Source of the DNA: Stachybotrys elegans | Lineage: Eukaryota; Ascomycota; Sordariomycetes; Hypocreales; Stachybotryaceae | Length of the DNA stretch: 64,000 bases | Direction: 5' to 3' | Assembly (NCBI GenBank): GCA_020746835.1 | Contig: JAGPNK010000002.1 | Coordinates: 1,488,001-1,552,000 of the forward strand | In this document: positions 47,394 to 60,077 of the stretch, piece by piece | Numbering within the stretch: the first letter of the stretch is position 1 | Layout: every line of letters begins with the position of its first letter | Position numbers and translations under genes: made by a program | The notes under the pieces: model-generated | The model's database searches: none | Told to the model about the DNA's origin: nothing | Seen by the model: only the letters and a program-made list of their open reading frames with translations

Positions 47394-50300
47394 GGAAGCT
47401 AACCTAACCGAACCGAGCTGCGGGTAAAGTCGTCCTCGACAACCAACCTCCAATGGCGTATCAGCATTATCACGAAGTGCAGAAATCGAGACCCTCCCAG
47501 ATCCCCACCTACCCGAGACCTCACGTGACGGCCGCGAGGAGGGGCAAGCAACCAACGTCGTGAGCCCAAGTCTGTCACATCACATTCATTCAATGCTACC
47601 CTGTTCCCGTCCGACAGTAGCCATGGAAGTGGACGGGTACTTGTGGACTGCCAGCAGAGGTATGTAAGGTACTCCTCATGCAGGCACGATGCAGTCCACG
47701 ACTTGTCACACCGCCCAGGAGGCACGCACACTCTTGATTCAGGTAGGACTCGACCAAGATCCGATGATGGTTTTTCTGGAGAAACTCGCGCGACTGGTGT
47801 GACACTCAACCTGCTGCTGCACAACCCCCTCACCAGGCGGCCGGCAGATGGTGATTGCATCGATGGATGAGGGCGGGACGGCTCGTAGGCCGAAGCATTG
47901 GCGCGCTTGAGAGGCGAGGCTTCCCGACTTGCGACGAGGTGGCATCCCAAATGCAACCCGTATGCTACTCTACGGTACGCACTATATGCACCTGTACAGC
48001 CAGCATCTCATCGCCCGCCATGTGACCTGCGAAGGATGCCACCCACTCAAGTACCCAATGTGGCCGCGCGCGCACTCCTCTCTGTCTACATGCGGAAAGC
48101 GCCCCAGGGTCTTACTCAGAACAGGTCCAGAACACCCAATTCGCTCTGAAACTCATCCAAGTGCGGGGGGATGCAGAACGTGCAGAGCACCATCGATGCT
48201 GCATGGGAGATGGCTGCTGAGCCAAATGCCGATACCATGCCCATGCATGCATGCGCAGCAACAGATGAGCTAGCTGCTTTGACCGTTTGTGCATATCACA
48301 TCGCAAGAGGCGGCCAGATGACGACCGAGGAGCTCGCTCTGACTACGGCAGCACGGCCTGCATCTCAGAAAGGGGCCTGTGCGCACAGCCATCACAATCG
48401 AAGCCACAACCCCATTGGCCCGCCCCCCCTTCGTCCTTCGTCCTGGCTGTGTGAACTACTGCAAGTCGAGGGGTGGAGGCGTCATCACTGATTACCATCC
48501 ATGAAAAGGCTTCAAGGGGCATGCATGGCCTAGCATGCTTGCATGCCTTGCCGATTGGCATTCAGTTTGGCGGCAGGCACCGGCCAAGGTAATCTCGGTA
48601 CTAGGCTGGCCTACCGGAGTCTTCAGGTTTGGCGGACATGCTCTTGCTGCAAGTGTAGTTGATCGCTTGTAAAATATGGCTCATGCAAAAAACCAGGGAC
48701 CTGGTACAAAGCTGTTGCTCATCACCTCGTTGAGACAACAGAACCGCAAAGCCCCCTGATGCCAATACTGCCAAAAGGTGAACTAAATGGTCAAATCTTC
48801 TTTGACTGAACAAGAGTAATTAGCTGCACACAGCAGCCCCTTTTGTCGACGGTCAGACTGCTTCCCTCGGCTCACTCGCCCGTACCATGGTAGTGAGGCA
48901 TTCCGCAGGGAGGCGGAGCCGTTGGTGGAGGGGTTTTGGGTCGGCCAAGGCCGCAAAAGGTCAAAAAGTTTCAAGTCCTTCGCTGGTTTCCAGAACGTGT
49001 TGAGAACCCACGCTGTCCACTTTGCTTTATCCAAGACACCAGTAGCGTAGATCCGCCCCTCGCCGCCCTCACCTCCGCGTCCGCGTCCGCGTTGTGCGCA
49101 CCACGGTCGACACGGTCCCATTGTCCGTGGGAAACTTTGTCCTTTGTTACCTTTGAGCTTTGGTTGTCGGCGGAACCAACATACATGGCTTGGCCATGGT
49201 GATGACACACCCGGAATCTTGGTCGAGGCAGGGTTTCCCCCCTTGTGCATTAGCGATGTTTGTACATAGGAGGATTCTTTACTGGACTCTATTGTTCCGT
49301 GCCAATGGGAGTTTACCTATGTGGCTTATGCAAGGTCCTTACTACGTCGTTGGAGGAGAGCTTGCATGATATCCCCAGTCCAGATTGTCTCAGAAATATT
49401 ATGGGTCCCGCAACGCAGCCCGCCGAAGATATTGGAAAGCCATGTGCGTTGCGGACAGGGGCGGCCGACTTGTTCCGGCCGTGCGTATGCCATGGAAGAT
49501 AGCATCTCAAGCCACCGTCTTCTAGAATCTTGCACTGGCCGTGCGTGCGGGTTTAGTTGAATGGAATCTCCCATGTGGTGAGCCTTAGCAGAGGACGTCT
49601 TAAAGGTCATTTCCGAGACAGCGGAGAGGTCGAGTCGAAATAGTAAGACCGAGCTACCCTCGGCTCTCCGGAGACCATGGTCCTGGACTGGACGAGGCCA
49701 CGATGTTGGTACCCGGAAAGGTGGCTAGCATCCGTAGTGTTGCTTGGCCATGGAAAACAGCGTGATTGTTGCATTGCGTTCCTGCAGCAGCCCCCCCATC
49801 TCTACCCAGCCATCTAGCCTCCAAAGAGTTTAGCACCAGTCTTCATCGCGGCCATCACTGCCAAATGGGGCCAACCGGGTGGAGAGAATCCAGGGGGCTG
49901 GGGACGGGAACCAGAGGGCTAGCAGGGCGTCCATGTGCTTATCGACGCTGAATATAGCTCTCGCCGGGACATGGTGCCAATTAACCGAGTAGGTATGGCC
50001 AAAATAACCCGCAATCCGCACCGCGTCCATCGGAGCTGCTTGGGTGCCTGAAACGTTTCCTAGGTGAAGAGTTGGGATGAAGATAAAATGTCTGCGCTAT
50101 AGGCGAGGGAACACCTGCTGCCAAGCGAATGGTTCCAGAACATACATGGAGCTACTGCACCTTTAATGTGAAATCTCTTATCCCACCGACGACTTTGGTG
50201 ACACCGGAAGTCCAGGGGACTCGTCCGTAGCCCAGGGCATTTATTGGGATTTAGAGTGCTGGCAGCTCTAAGCACCCAGGCTCCCCCTCCTCGGTAGGGG

Positions 50301-53300
50301 ACCGACGGGATGGCACAACGTGCGTGCTAGTGAGATCGGCTTGCGCTGCCCTTAGGCTTGTTACACACTTGGCCTGGCCAGTCCACCCCCTCCCCCCCCT
50401 CTCTCTAGTGTTCAGCCGTAGATATGTACTTCGGAGGCCTTCCGTCTGTTACGCGATGCGAAGCCGTCTGTTTGAGGCTCGAAAAATCGGCGCCAAGCTT
50501 GACTAGCCGTGCCGTCCTCGCTGCCGTTTGCTCCATGAAGACTAAAATCGAGCGTGGTTCATCCTTGCACAATGGCGAAACTCGACCTGGGACGATGCAC
50601 AAGCTTTTTCCAATGTGCCATCTTGGTGCTGACGGTTGTAGGCTACACCTCAGTTGCTGGCTGGTTGAAAAATTTGCTGTAGCGAAACGTAGAGGATATG
50701 CAGCCCCCAGATTTCATCTCTTCTACACCGCGCACCCACCCACCCACACCACTCGGAGTGCGTGTCATTGGATGGCAATGGAAACAAACCCTTTACCGGC
50801 GCCCGGCCCAAACACATTTGAGTTAGGAGGAGATGGGCATTGTTCCCGCGCACGCGACAGAGAGACCTCGCTTGCCTCCCTTCGCCGGTCGCGCTCCATC
50901 AAAGTGAAGCAATAGTCTTTCGGTGATTTTTGACCATCATCATTAATCAGAGTTGCGGACACGGTAACTCCAAGCTCCGAGCCAGCGGAGCGGGGCGGAC
51001 ATCTCGCGCCAGTCTCGGTTGTCCTTCAGCGCTCGAGCGCAATAGATTAATACTGTGTAGAGTGTCGAGCTTGCCTGCCAACATAATCTCCAAATTGCGG
51101 GCAGTTCCGTCAAGAGTCACCTTGGCAGTCTAACATCCCGTCGTATTCCGGGTTTGTATTTGGGCATCACGACCTGAATAGTGTCGTGATTGCTCAGACA
51201 CCAAGCATGGTTGTTGATCGACCTGAAAGCTCCCGCCTTTGAGATGCCTCCCCGAATCATAAATCTCCTTGGCTCAACGGCTTGTCTGTGCGACGGCCCC
51301 CTCCACGGGTGCCAGCGCACAGCCGCTTGCTTCACTGACATTCACACCGTCGACTTGCCGTCTATTGGTGACGGCGCGGGGCCTAGATCGTCACACTGTA
51401 GCTATTATGCTGCCAGACCCTTAATTACTGTCACCAGCCGTGCACCCAACATGAGCGTGGAGCACCCTGAGGGATGATGCTATAGCAGTCCGTGATAAGG
51501 CCAGCAATTCATATGTGGATACCGAGTACGGAGTATCCGTAGGCTTCATCGAATCCATCCTTTAGGAATTCCGCTGGCCCAGCGAAGGATCCTTGAAGGG
51601 AAATGCATCTGCGTCTGCATCTGCATCTGTAGAAGAGGTAAAACTCCTGCCTAATCGGAATCGCAGAAGCTCAACACGGCCCGATCTTCGAGGTACAGTT
51701 ATTTTGAGGCCTCGAACGCGGCACAGATAGGCACGCTGTAACATCACCATGTTAACCTGAGAAGCTGCGTGAGGCGTAAGACAAGGTCCAAGTGCCTCAT
51801 TCGTTGTCGTTGTTTCGAGTCATCGCCTATTACATCTCTTCCTTGATGCCTAGTATGTGATATCTCTCCAAGATGCATAGCATATGTAAGAGCGGGATGT
51901 GATAGTGTAGTAGGCTGGTTAGCTTGGTCACCGCATGCGTTGTAGTGACAGTGATTGCAGAGACCGTACCCGCAGTGCGCAGCGCCACAAATCGAAGCAA
52001 GGCCGATGTAGATGCGTCATGTGGCAGGAGAAATGCGATACCCCAGACTGTTTCCTGTGCTCGCCGCAAGCTGCAGGCAGGACGATGTGGTACCCGTTAC
52101 TCAGGTATCCGACCTTGCGCCATTTGAAGGTCCAGGCCTCTTGTGTGATAAGAGTTACGCCGAGTCGAGGTATCGTCGCTTCTGCACGTAGTGTTGCATT
52201 GCGTGCCGTCCTTGATCCTAATGCAACCCACCATGGTACAGTCTGACGTTTGGACGATGGGACGAAACATTGAGGACCCATATAAATCAAGGTCGCATAA
52301 CAGCTGGTCAAGTGCCCAGGGATGGCGGAGGAAGCTGTTTGTGCACACATCCAACGCCCTGCATTTTAACAGTAAGCTCTCAGAGCAGAAATTGAGACCT
52401 AAGGCGGGGATGGTCAATGGGGCCAGGGCTCCCACGTTGTCGTTTGACTGCTTCGGCCTAGGTTTCGTTTCGGGCGTCGGCTTGGCACACAGAGTTGCTC
52501 ATCGTCCATCGCTTGGCACGAGCCGCGCAATGCTGTCTCTCACACTACCATGGCTTTACCGAAGGATCGTCCAGTGCTCGGCCTCGATTTACTAGTACCG
52601 TAACAAGGGGAGCGTCGGTAGATGAGCGGCAGCCAGAAATGACCGTTGATCGTGATGTGCAAGATACCAAGCGTGTTATCATTCTGTCATTGTAGGCCAT
52701 ATTACGCCCAAGGTGGGATTCCACCTCCTGGACCTAGTCAACTAGTCAAAGAGGCTGTTGGAGATTTGCTTATTATGGAGCTGAGGTTGTGACAGGTTGT
52801 GGGTAACAGTGGCGTGAGCGTGGCATACTGGGGCAGACAGTTGGGTGGCGTTCTTCCACTTCCGCAGTCGCTCCGAGGAGGGTGTTGGATCGAGGAATCC
52901 ATCATTCTGAGAATCTGCTAATGCAAATAAGGATCGTGTTAATGTTGCTGCTAATGCAAGATGCATCTGCTTATGCCGATGTCTATGACATGGGCCTAGG
53001 AGTCCAAGCACGCGGGGTCGTGCATAAGAGCCGTGCCTTTGATACCTGCGGCACACGCGTCAGATAGTCAGGAAGTGACGATCTCAAGTGAACGGGAAAG
53101 AAACAAAACAATGCAAAACAAAACAGAAGCTTTGGTTCAGAGGAATGTTTCGTAAACGAATGGCCTGTTCTTCAGCCTTGACGAGAATAGCATATCCGCT
53201 GAAAACAGCTGAAGAGCCTCGAGAGAAGGAGCATGGACATGGTTCGCCAGGAAGAAACGTCAACAGTTACAGCAAGACAGGCCAAATGCTGGCTGCAATT

Positions 53301-54947
53301 GCAGACGTTTTGCCGGTTGCTAGCGGCACTGCGCTGCCTGGCGGATGGAAATGGAGTTGACAATCTCTCTGCCACCCGATTGAAGTAAATGAATCCGTTG
53401 TAATTGTTAAGAGGCTGTATTATTGCCTCTGTCAACCTCGCTTCAATCGATAGATCACGACTCTCATCTCCGTGTTGGCACATGGGCAATGGGAAAGAGA
53501 ATGTTCACCTGGGCACTCTTCAGGACTGGAACCACAGGATAACCAGGGTGACCCCGGTTCCTGTCGAGCGGTGGAGCTGCCGGTAGGACGACGGCTTGTC
53601 GCGAAGGCTCGAGCGGTTTCAAGACCTAGTTGGCATGCAGAATGCGTACGAGGAACTTCCAGGGCTTGGAGACCCCTCGCCGCTGCGTGTCAAGCGAGAG
53701 GCATCGCCCCTTTCTCTACTCCGTAGCTCTGTGGGATTGTTTTCGCCCGGGACTGCACCCTGGACCGGATGACGAGGAGACCGTGCATGGTTGATTTTTT
53801 TGCCAGTAGTCAATCATGCTCGTTGTGCCGTTGCCTCATTGGACAAGGGACGACCCTTGAGGTTTTCACCTATATCCGGCTCTGTAAGGCACGGGTTCTG
53901 AACGAGAGCGTGACAGCGTTGCAGTGGTGATGCTGAACATAGAAACTCTTTCACGTACCCGTCGGCATGTCTGGGTGCCTGGGTGCCTGGCCCGTGGTGT
54001 CTCAGACTGGGCTCTGCCGTAGGTGTCGAGGGCGTCATCGTCATTGACCGACGCATCGCCTCCCGCAAATCACGTCCTTCTCACACCGGGATTAGCAGTG
54101 AGCGTCTCCGTGTACACTGTCCATTCCCTCTCTCTAGGAGGACGGCTTAGTAGGAATATTGTCCGCTTGGTGTTGGCCCGTCAGGTGCCCAGGAGATGTT
54201 GGTGCGGACGGGAGCGACTGGGTGCTCCGCACCATGGGCACACTGGATTCCTTCGGAAATGTGATATCTCTGGGAGTGCACGAAACACGACGGCAGCAGC
54301 ACCAGGACCACCTGCAGCAGTCAAGTTTCCGAAATGGTGGTGGTGGCAGCAGGTGCATGCAGAAAAGCAGGTGGGTGCAATTCAAAGTACCTTGGTACAT
54401 CACCTCTGGCAGCACGGGCCTCCTGACAAGCGTTGTACGAGGTACCTCGTGCCCTGGCGTGCCCTGGCGTGCTTCTCAAGTCTGGCAGTAGCCCACTTGC
54501 CCACTGCCCACCCAGTTCACGGGGTAAGAGCAGCCACTGGCATACAGGGGTGTGATTCTCCCTTGGGCTTAGGCCAATGCAGGGCCTGTTGGAGGCGAGG
54601 AGCCCACTTGCAGGGCCTCTTGCAGCACCCCTGCCAGGAGCTGCATCGCATCGGCTCTTGGCACTCCCCACCAGCCTCAAGGACAGTAGACACCGGCAGC
54701 ACCTCGAATATATATCTTCACCTGGTGTGCTGGTTCTGTTGTTTGCTTGGTTCACCCCGTTGTTCTGCAGGATCCTCTAGTAGGTTTCACGGAAGAGCGC
54801 ATTGACTTCGAAATTTGAACGACTCTAGTCTCCTGCAGCTGGCTCCAGATCTTTCCAAGCAGGTCTTGTTTTCTAGAGTTGCCCACCGTCCGTCGAGTGT
54901 TGAGATTGGGGCATTTTAGCATTGACTCTTCGTTATTGCGCATTGAC
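47394..54947. other. 7.5-kb gene-poor region
   Basis: No frame of credible coding character is found across this stretch. The longest frames (for example 54023-54805 on the + strand) have the biased Trp, Cys, His and Arg composition of chance frames. A Cys-rich 103-codon frame at 51935-52246 and a 37-codon frame at 47689-47802 are noted only as findings. I see no long terminal repeats, inverted ends or reverse-transcriptase or transposase motif, and base composition does not drop to the AT-richness of heavily RIP-mutated repeats. It includes a small GCATCT-type repeat near 51604-51635. Confidence 0.5.
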
Positions 54948-57293
54948 ATGGCTCACGTGGCGAGCTGTATTGCCAGCGCCGACACCTCCACTGGCAGAGC
55001 GTCTCCCGCGAGCTTCTCGGATTCGGTAAGTTATCACTCTCTACATATACCCGTCTCCATCCTCCTCTCGCATCCCCATACTCATCCATCCTCCACAGCG
55101 AAACTGCACAACTCCAATGGCTGCGCCAACAGAGAAGCCCTTCACCTGGAGAATGCTCCAGCAGCCCGACCAGGCACCCAAGTACCAGCTGTTCCCGAGC
55201 CAAAGGCAGCTCCCCGTCCTCAACAGTGGCAAGGCAGACGCGGACAAGGCAATGGCTTCCACCGCGAGCCAATCCGTCGACAAGCCCGAGAAGCCCTCTC
55301 CCGCTGCCAACCTGAGGATCAGAATCAACCAGCACAACTTTGGTCGACGACGAAAGATTAGCGTCCCCGAGCCTGGCCACATGACTACAGTGCAAGAATG
55401 CGCCATGGATTCCCGTATGTCAACTCTGGCATGTTCTATTCCTCTCTTTTTTCTAACACAGCAGCAGCGACCTTGCCTGGACGCCCACCACTTCACGAGC
55501 GCTCTGCGAGTGCCCCTGGTGCCACCATGAAGCAGAACAGATTTGTCGATTCGTTTCTGACGCTTGGAAGCGAAGACGAGGCCGAGCTGGATGCAATCCT
55601 CGACGAGGCCTTCGCTTTCGAGCCTACCTCGAAGCAGCCTGGTCCCCTTTCGCCCAAGGATCTCGCTCCTCTCGTTATCCCACAGCTGGCCACCCAGCCC
55701 CCTCCGCTCATCTCCAAGCGCTCCTTCAACCACCTGCGATCCGGCAGCACGCCAGCCGACGCTTGGAGGTCTGCTCGCCCCGAGGACTCACCAATGGGCC
55801 GATCACTCCTCACCCCCAGTACCTCTCACAGCGACCTCACCACTCCTAGATCGGCCTGCACATCCGCTCCATCCACCACTACGCTACCAACTCCCGTCTC
55901 GGCGCCCATCATGGAATCCAGCCGAGCCTCACCCAAGCCTTGGGAACGTCGATGCCCTACACCCGTCGGAAGTGGAAGTGAACGCTCCATGACTCCCCTG
56001 TTGGAGGAGGTCTCTCCGCCCAACCCATCCTTCGGGCACCGCCGAGGAGTATCCGAATCCTCGACTACTGGCAGCATCATGGATAGGGGAAGGCCGAGGA
56101 AGCGAAGTGACCCCCGCCACAATCGCTCGCTTTCCAAGAGCGGCGGCGAGACCCGCCCGCTCAAGAGCAACGAGCGCAAGGCTTTCGAGGAACTTCCTCG
56201 GGGCATGAAGCCCAGCGAAGCCGTCGAGGCCATGAATGCCGCAGATCTCGCCACCCTTCAGCGTCAAGCCATGGAGCAGGTCGAGCGATTCGAGGTTCTC
56301 AAGGCCGATGTTGTAGACAGCCTCAGCAAGGTGAGCCCCCCACGCTTCTCATTGGATATGCCCGATGTAACTAACATGACACAGGAGCTGCGCAACCTGG
56401 ATGAGCGCACGGAGTACCTGCGACGGACCTACCACTCCCTGCGGGCTGGCCGCCGTAACCTCCACTCTCGTATCTGCCAATACCTTCGATCGCCACGGGT
56501 TGCCAAGTTCAGCCACGAGTCCATGCTCAAGCAAGAAGAAGCGCTTGCCGAGCTGGACGCGTCGATCGATGACTGGGTGACGAAGCTGGAGGTAGCTGAA
56601 AACAGACGTACCAGGGTTCGCCAGAAGCTCTTGGAGCACGTCGCTGCTGCCGCCATCCTCACATCCTACCGCGCTGTCGGCTCGCCGACGAGCGAGCCGT
56701 TGCAGAAGCCGGCCATGCCGCCATCCTCCCTGAACAACATCTCCACCCCTCCCCGCAGTCCTACGAAGCAGAGCTTTGCTTCCCTTTTTTCGGGTAACTC
56801 TTCACCATCTCCCCAGAGGGTGGTGGGCCAGGTGCCTAGCACCATCCTGGAGCAGCCGATCTTCGAGGAGGTGGCTGCTTCAGGTTGCGACCTGAACCGT
56901 GCCCTGAGCATTGCATCAAACGCTGAGAGTATCCGCATCTACGCCGGCAATGACATCTACACCCTCCTCGCCGACGTTGAGGACCAGATCTCCAAGATGG
57001 GCAGCTCGCCGCAGACCCCCCCTTCTACTCAGCCTGTTGTCCAACCGGCCCAGCGTCCACCGCCGCCGCCGCCACAACAACAACCCGATGCTCATGAGAT
57101 CGCCGAGACAAAGCGCCGCGAACTGCACAGACAGCGAAGTCACGAGATGCTCACTGGTCTCATCGACTCAGCCAAGTCTGTACTGAAGAAGGATCTCCTC
57201 AACCCTCCCTTGTCCCCACCAGCGCCCACTCCCCCGATGAAGGATGATGCCATGAGCACCCTCCTTCTCACCAGCGCCGTCTTCAAGGGCTGA
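54948..57293 (+). CDS. Uds1-type septation protein (up-regulated during septation)
   Basis: Four exons (54948-55025, 55099-55414, 55462-56330, 56385-57293) encode 723 residues. The conserved part, about 385-515, is a helical, coiled-coil-like domain (RQAMEQVERFEVLKADVVD, then DERTEYLRRTYHSLRAGRRN, and ending HVAAAAIL) resembling the Uds1 domain of fungal septation proteins; this is recognition without a search. Flanking regions are Ser/Pro-rich and basic, and poly-Pro/Gln runs lie near 620-645. Such proteins are hyphal, cell-cycle-linked and of unclear biochemistry. The last intron, 56331-56384, is 54 nt with a TAACTAAC branch site and no in-frame stop, so its retention would insert 18 residues in the coiled coil. 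An alternative start is the Met at 55117. Confidence 0.8.
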
Positions 57294-60077
57294 ATAACCT
57301 AAATTGGGTTCCATACCCGTCACTCACTCCCACATGCACACGCATCCTCACCCTCCTTACGCGCCCCTTCCTTTCCCTTTTACTACTTAATTCTTTCTCT
57401 GTTTATATGATACGACATAACGGCCGACCGACATCGATACCCGGTGCAACAATCTCAATACTACTTTCCCCCGCATTTATTTACGACATGCATTGTCCAA
57501 GTCGAGCGTCGTTCTCCCATGACTATGCATTTCACATGGCCGGCTGCTTTTGGAAATTGGATGGCTTTTCTTCTCTTTCTTCTTCACTGACCTTTGGTCA
57601 ACTGTTTTGGACTAGTAGCTTTTTAAAAATCCCCCACGTTATTTTCTTGCGTCAACACTATTCTCCATTAACCTGTGGTATCTGGCACCTGACGGGATAT
57701 AGATCCTCGTCTTCTCTTCTCTTCTCTACTTTCTCCAAGCCAACTAGTTTCATACAATAACAAAACTGTTTTGGCTGCACCTGCTCTCTTCTGACCCTCC
57801 ATGTCTTGGCTGTGACTGTTGTATTACTGTGCTCCCCTCTGTCGTGCATGTTCCTTGTGCATCCTTTGGAGTCCTTCCAAGGCCAGGAGGTAACATTTCC
57901 TGAAATGGATTGTCAGAGATGTCTCAATCCTTACTCGCAGTTTGTGGGCGGGGCCGGTGTTGAAACAAGACTCCTCTGCAACTGATTTCTCAAAGAGGAA
58001 GCTGGCCATCGAGACTGGCTCGGCAGAACCCGTACGAGGATGTGGAGGCAGACAAGATAGATGAATAACGACAGAACAAGAGCATTGACCATCGAGTCTC
58101 CTCAGGAATGACCCAAGGCAGATAGCTATGGCTAGAACGAATGCGGTTCATCCCATGCATTATTTCGTGCCAGTGTCGTTTCGCCATCACACCGCACCAC
58201 CACGCCCCTCCCTCCTCTCCTCCCCCCTCGCTTCGCAGGAACAGCAACTTGATCTACGCACGAAACACGAGCCCACGCCTGATAAGAGCAGAGGCAGGGA
58301 AGGAAGAGAGAGGCACAGTCCCGGGCGCAGATCTCAGGTCCCGAGCGCCCGTGCGCTTACGTGACATCGTGCAGATATGCGGGAAGGGGGAGGGGGGGGG
58401 GGGGTTGGTTCAGGGTCAGGGCTACGGCATTTCGCTTTCTCCTTCACTCGGTAGGTGGTCGGAAACTGCCACGCGATTCCAAGGCAGAGGGAGAGAAGGA
58501 GAGGGGCCAGCCATCACGTAATTGAGAGCCAAAGAGGTACTCTCGGCGGGGTTTGGTGAGATGCGACTGGATACTACATACCAGGTACGCGTGGGGTTGA
58601 TTTGCTATGAAGATGCCAACCCAGATAAGCGCACCACAACTTCTGTAGATCCCCTCCGCCAGCTACCAGCAAGGTAGCTAGCTAGCTAGGTACGGCAGTT
58701 GCACGACTCAGACGAGCCCGGCAGGTCGTCCGTCGCACCATTTGCTTCTTTGTCGCAAGTGCCATCTTCAGCCCAAAACATGACCGCCACCACGTGGCTT
58801 CAGGCCGGATGCAGAAGCCGTTTGGTTTCGTTTTGTTTCGCCGACTCGTGGCGTACATTGGGTCTGTCTGCGCTGCAGGGCCAAAGCGACCGAGGCACAC
58901 GCGGAGACTTTCCGTCTCCTCCCCCCCTCCCCCTTGCACTGCGTGCCCTATCTCTTTTCTACTGCCGTGGGATCTTGTTCTGCATCGAAATGCCTATTTC
59001 GGCGACTGCTTAGACTGCTTCCAGCTGTCGAAACATCGGCGGCGCCGTCTGTCATGCCTCCCACTCCCTCACACAAAGCGAGACACACCTGACGCTATAA
59101 GTCGTAGTAGGATATGGAAGGTCAAAATGGTGCTGTGTGTGTTGGTCTATGGTGGTTTCAGACGACGTGGGGGATGTAATGATATCTATTTTACTTTTTT
59201 TTCTTTTTCTTTTTTTCCATTATTATTTTATCAATTTTATTATTATTTATTTTTTCAAACGTTTCCTGGCTGGCTAGTGTGTTTCGTCAGTCCAATGATT
59301 GACGAAATATGTACAGCTATTATAACACTTGCCTCGTTTTACGCGGACAACGACCCTCCACCATCTACGTCTGGCCAAAGTATCCTGTACTTACCTATGG
59401 AGTGAAGAAACTACTATAAAACAACATGGGCTGTGTGGCGTTCCCAGGATAGCACATGGGCTACCCGCGTCTAGGAAGTCTCTCCGTGCTCGCTAACCAA
59501 AGTGGCGGCCTCTAACTAGGAGCCGTCACTTCGCTTGCACCTCAGCTGTCCGCGTCTTCTCGATTGATCTAGGCGAAGAGCGCTAGTCATCGGCAGAACG
59601 CAAAGGGCTGAGCTGGGCTCCAGGCCATCGTAGTGCCCTGCGGGGGATGGTGCTATTACGCCCGTCATGGGAGTCACTAGTTCAGATCCAATGTGTTAGC
59701 TCTCACTTCGTTGCCATTTTCAAGCCTAGGCAGCCACAAGTAGAGTGGATTAGTCTGTGTGCTAGATAGGCTGATCGATATGTTTTCAGCCTTGGGCCGT
59801 TGCCGGGTTAGTTCTCATCAAGGAGAAATGCGGCTCCGAGGCTCTCATGAAAGGGGGAGGAGGGAGAGAGAGGGTGTGTATGTGTCTGAAGATGTGAATT
59901 ATATAAGTATTACTATTGGCAATTAAACATCAGCTATTTTGGAAGTCCCGCTTCAGCCAGTGACCCAGACAAACTCCCATATCCCGTTGGTAACACCAAC
60001 CCACGTGCTCTCCAGCACGTGTTACACAATCAATCCCCATCAGTACTCCGTACATACAGTATGGTACACATTCAACA
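57294..60077. other. 2.8-kb intergenic region between convergent genes
   Basis: This starts with the Uds1 gene's 3' UTR (CT-rich) and ends with the 3' flank of the PXA-PX gene. It contains a G13 run at 58392-58404 and a T-rich low-complexity block at about 59190-59260. No gene or RNA is supported. Confidence 0.5.
58392..58404. repeat. G13 homopolymer
   Basis: Thirteen G in a row preceded by a G5A run, non-coding. Confidence 0.88.

Noticed and set aside
48783..49250. 155-codon minus-strand frame
   Set aside because: Low-complexity Arg/Gly content and no coding signature.
54023..54805. 260-codon frame in the gene-poor block
   Set aside because: Excess of Trp, Cys, His and Arg, no family resemblance, and no leader or splice pattern.
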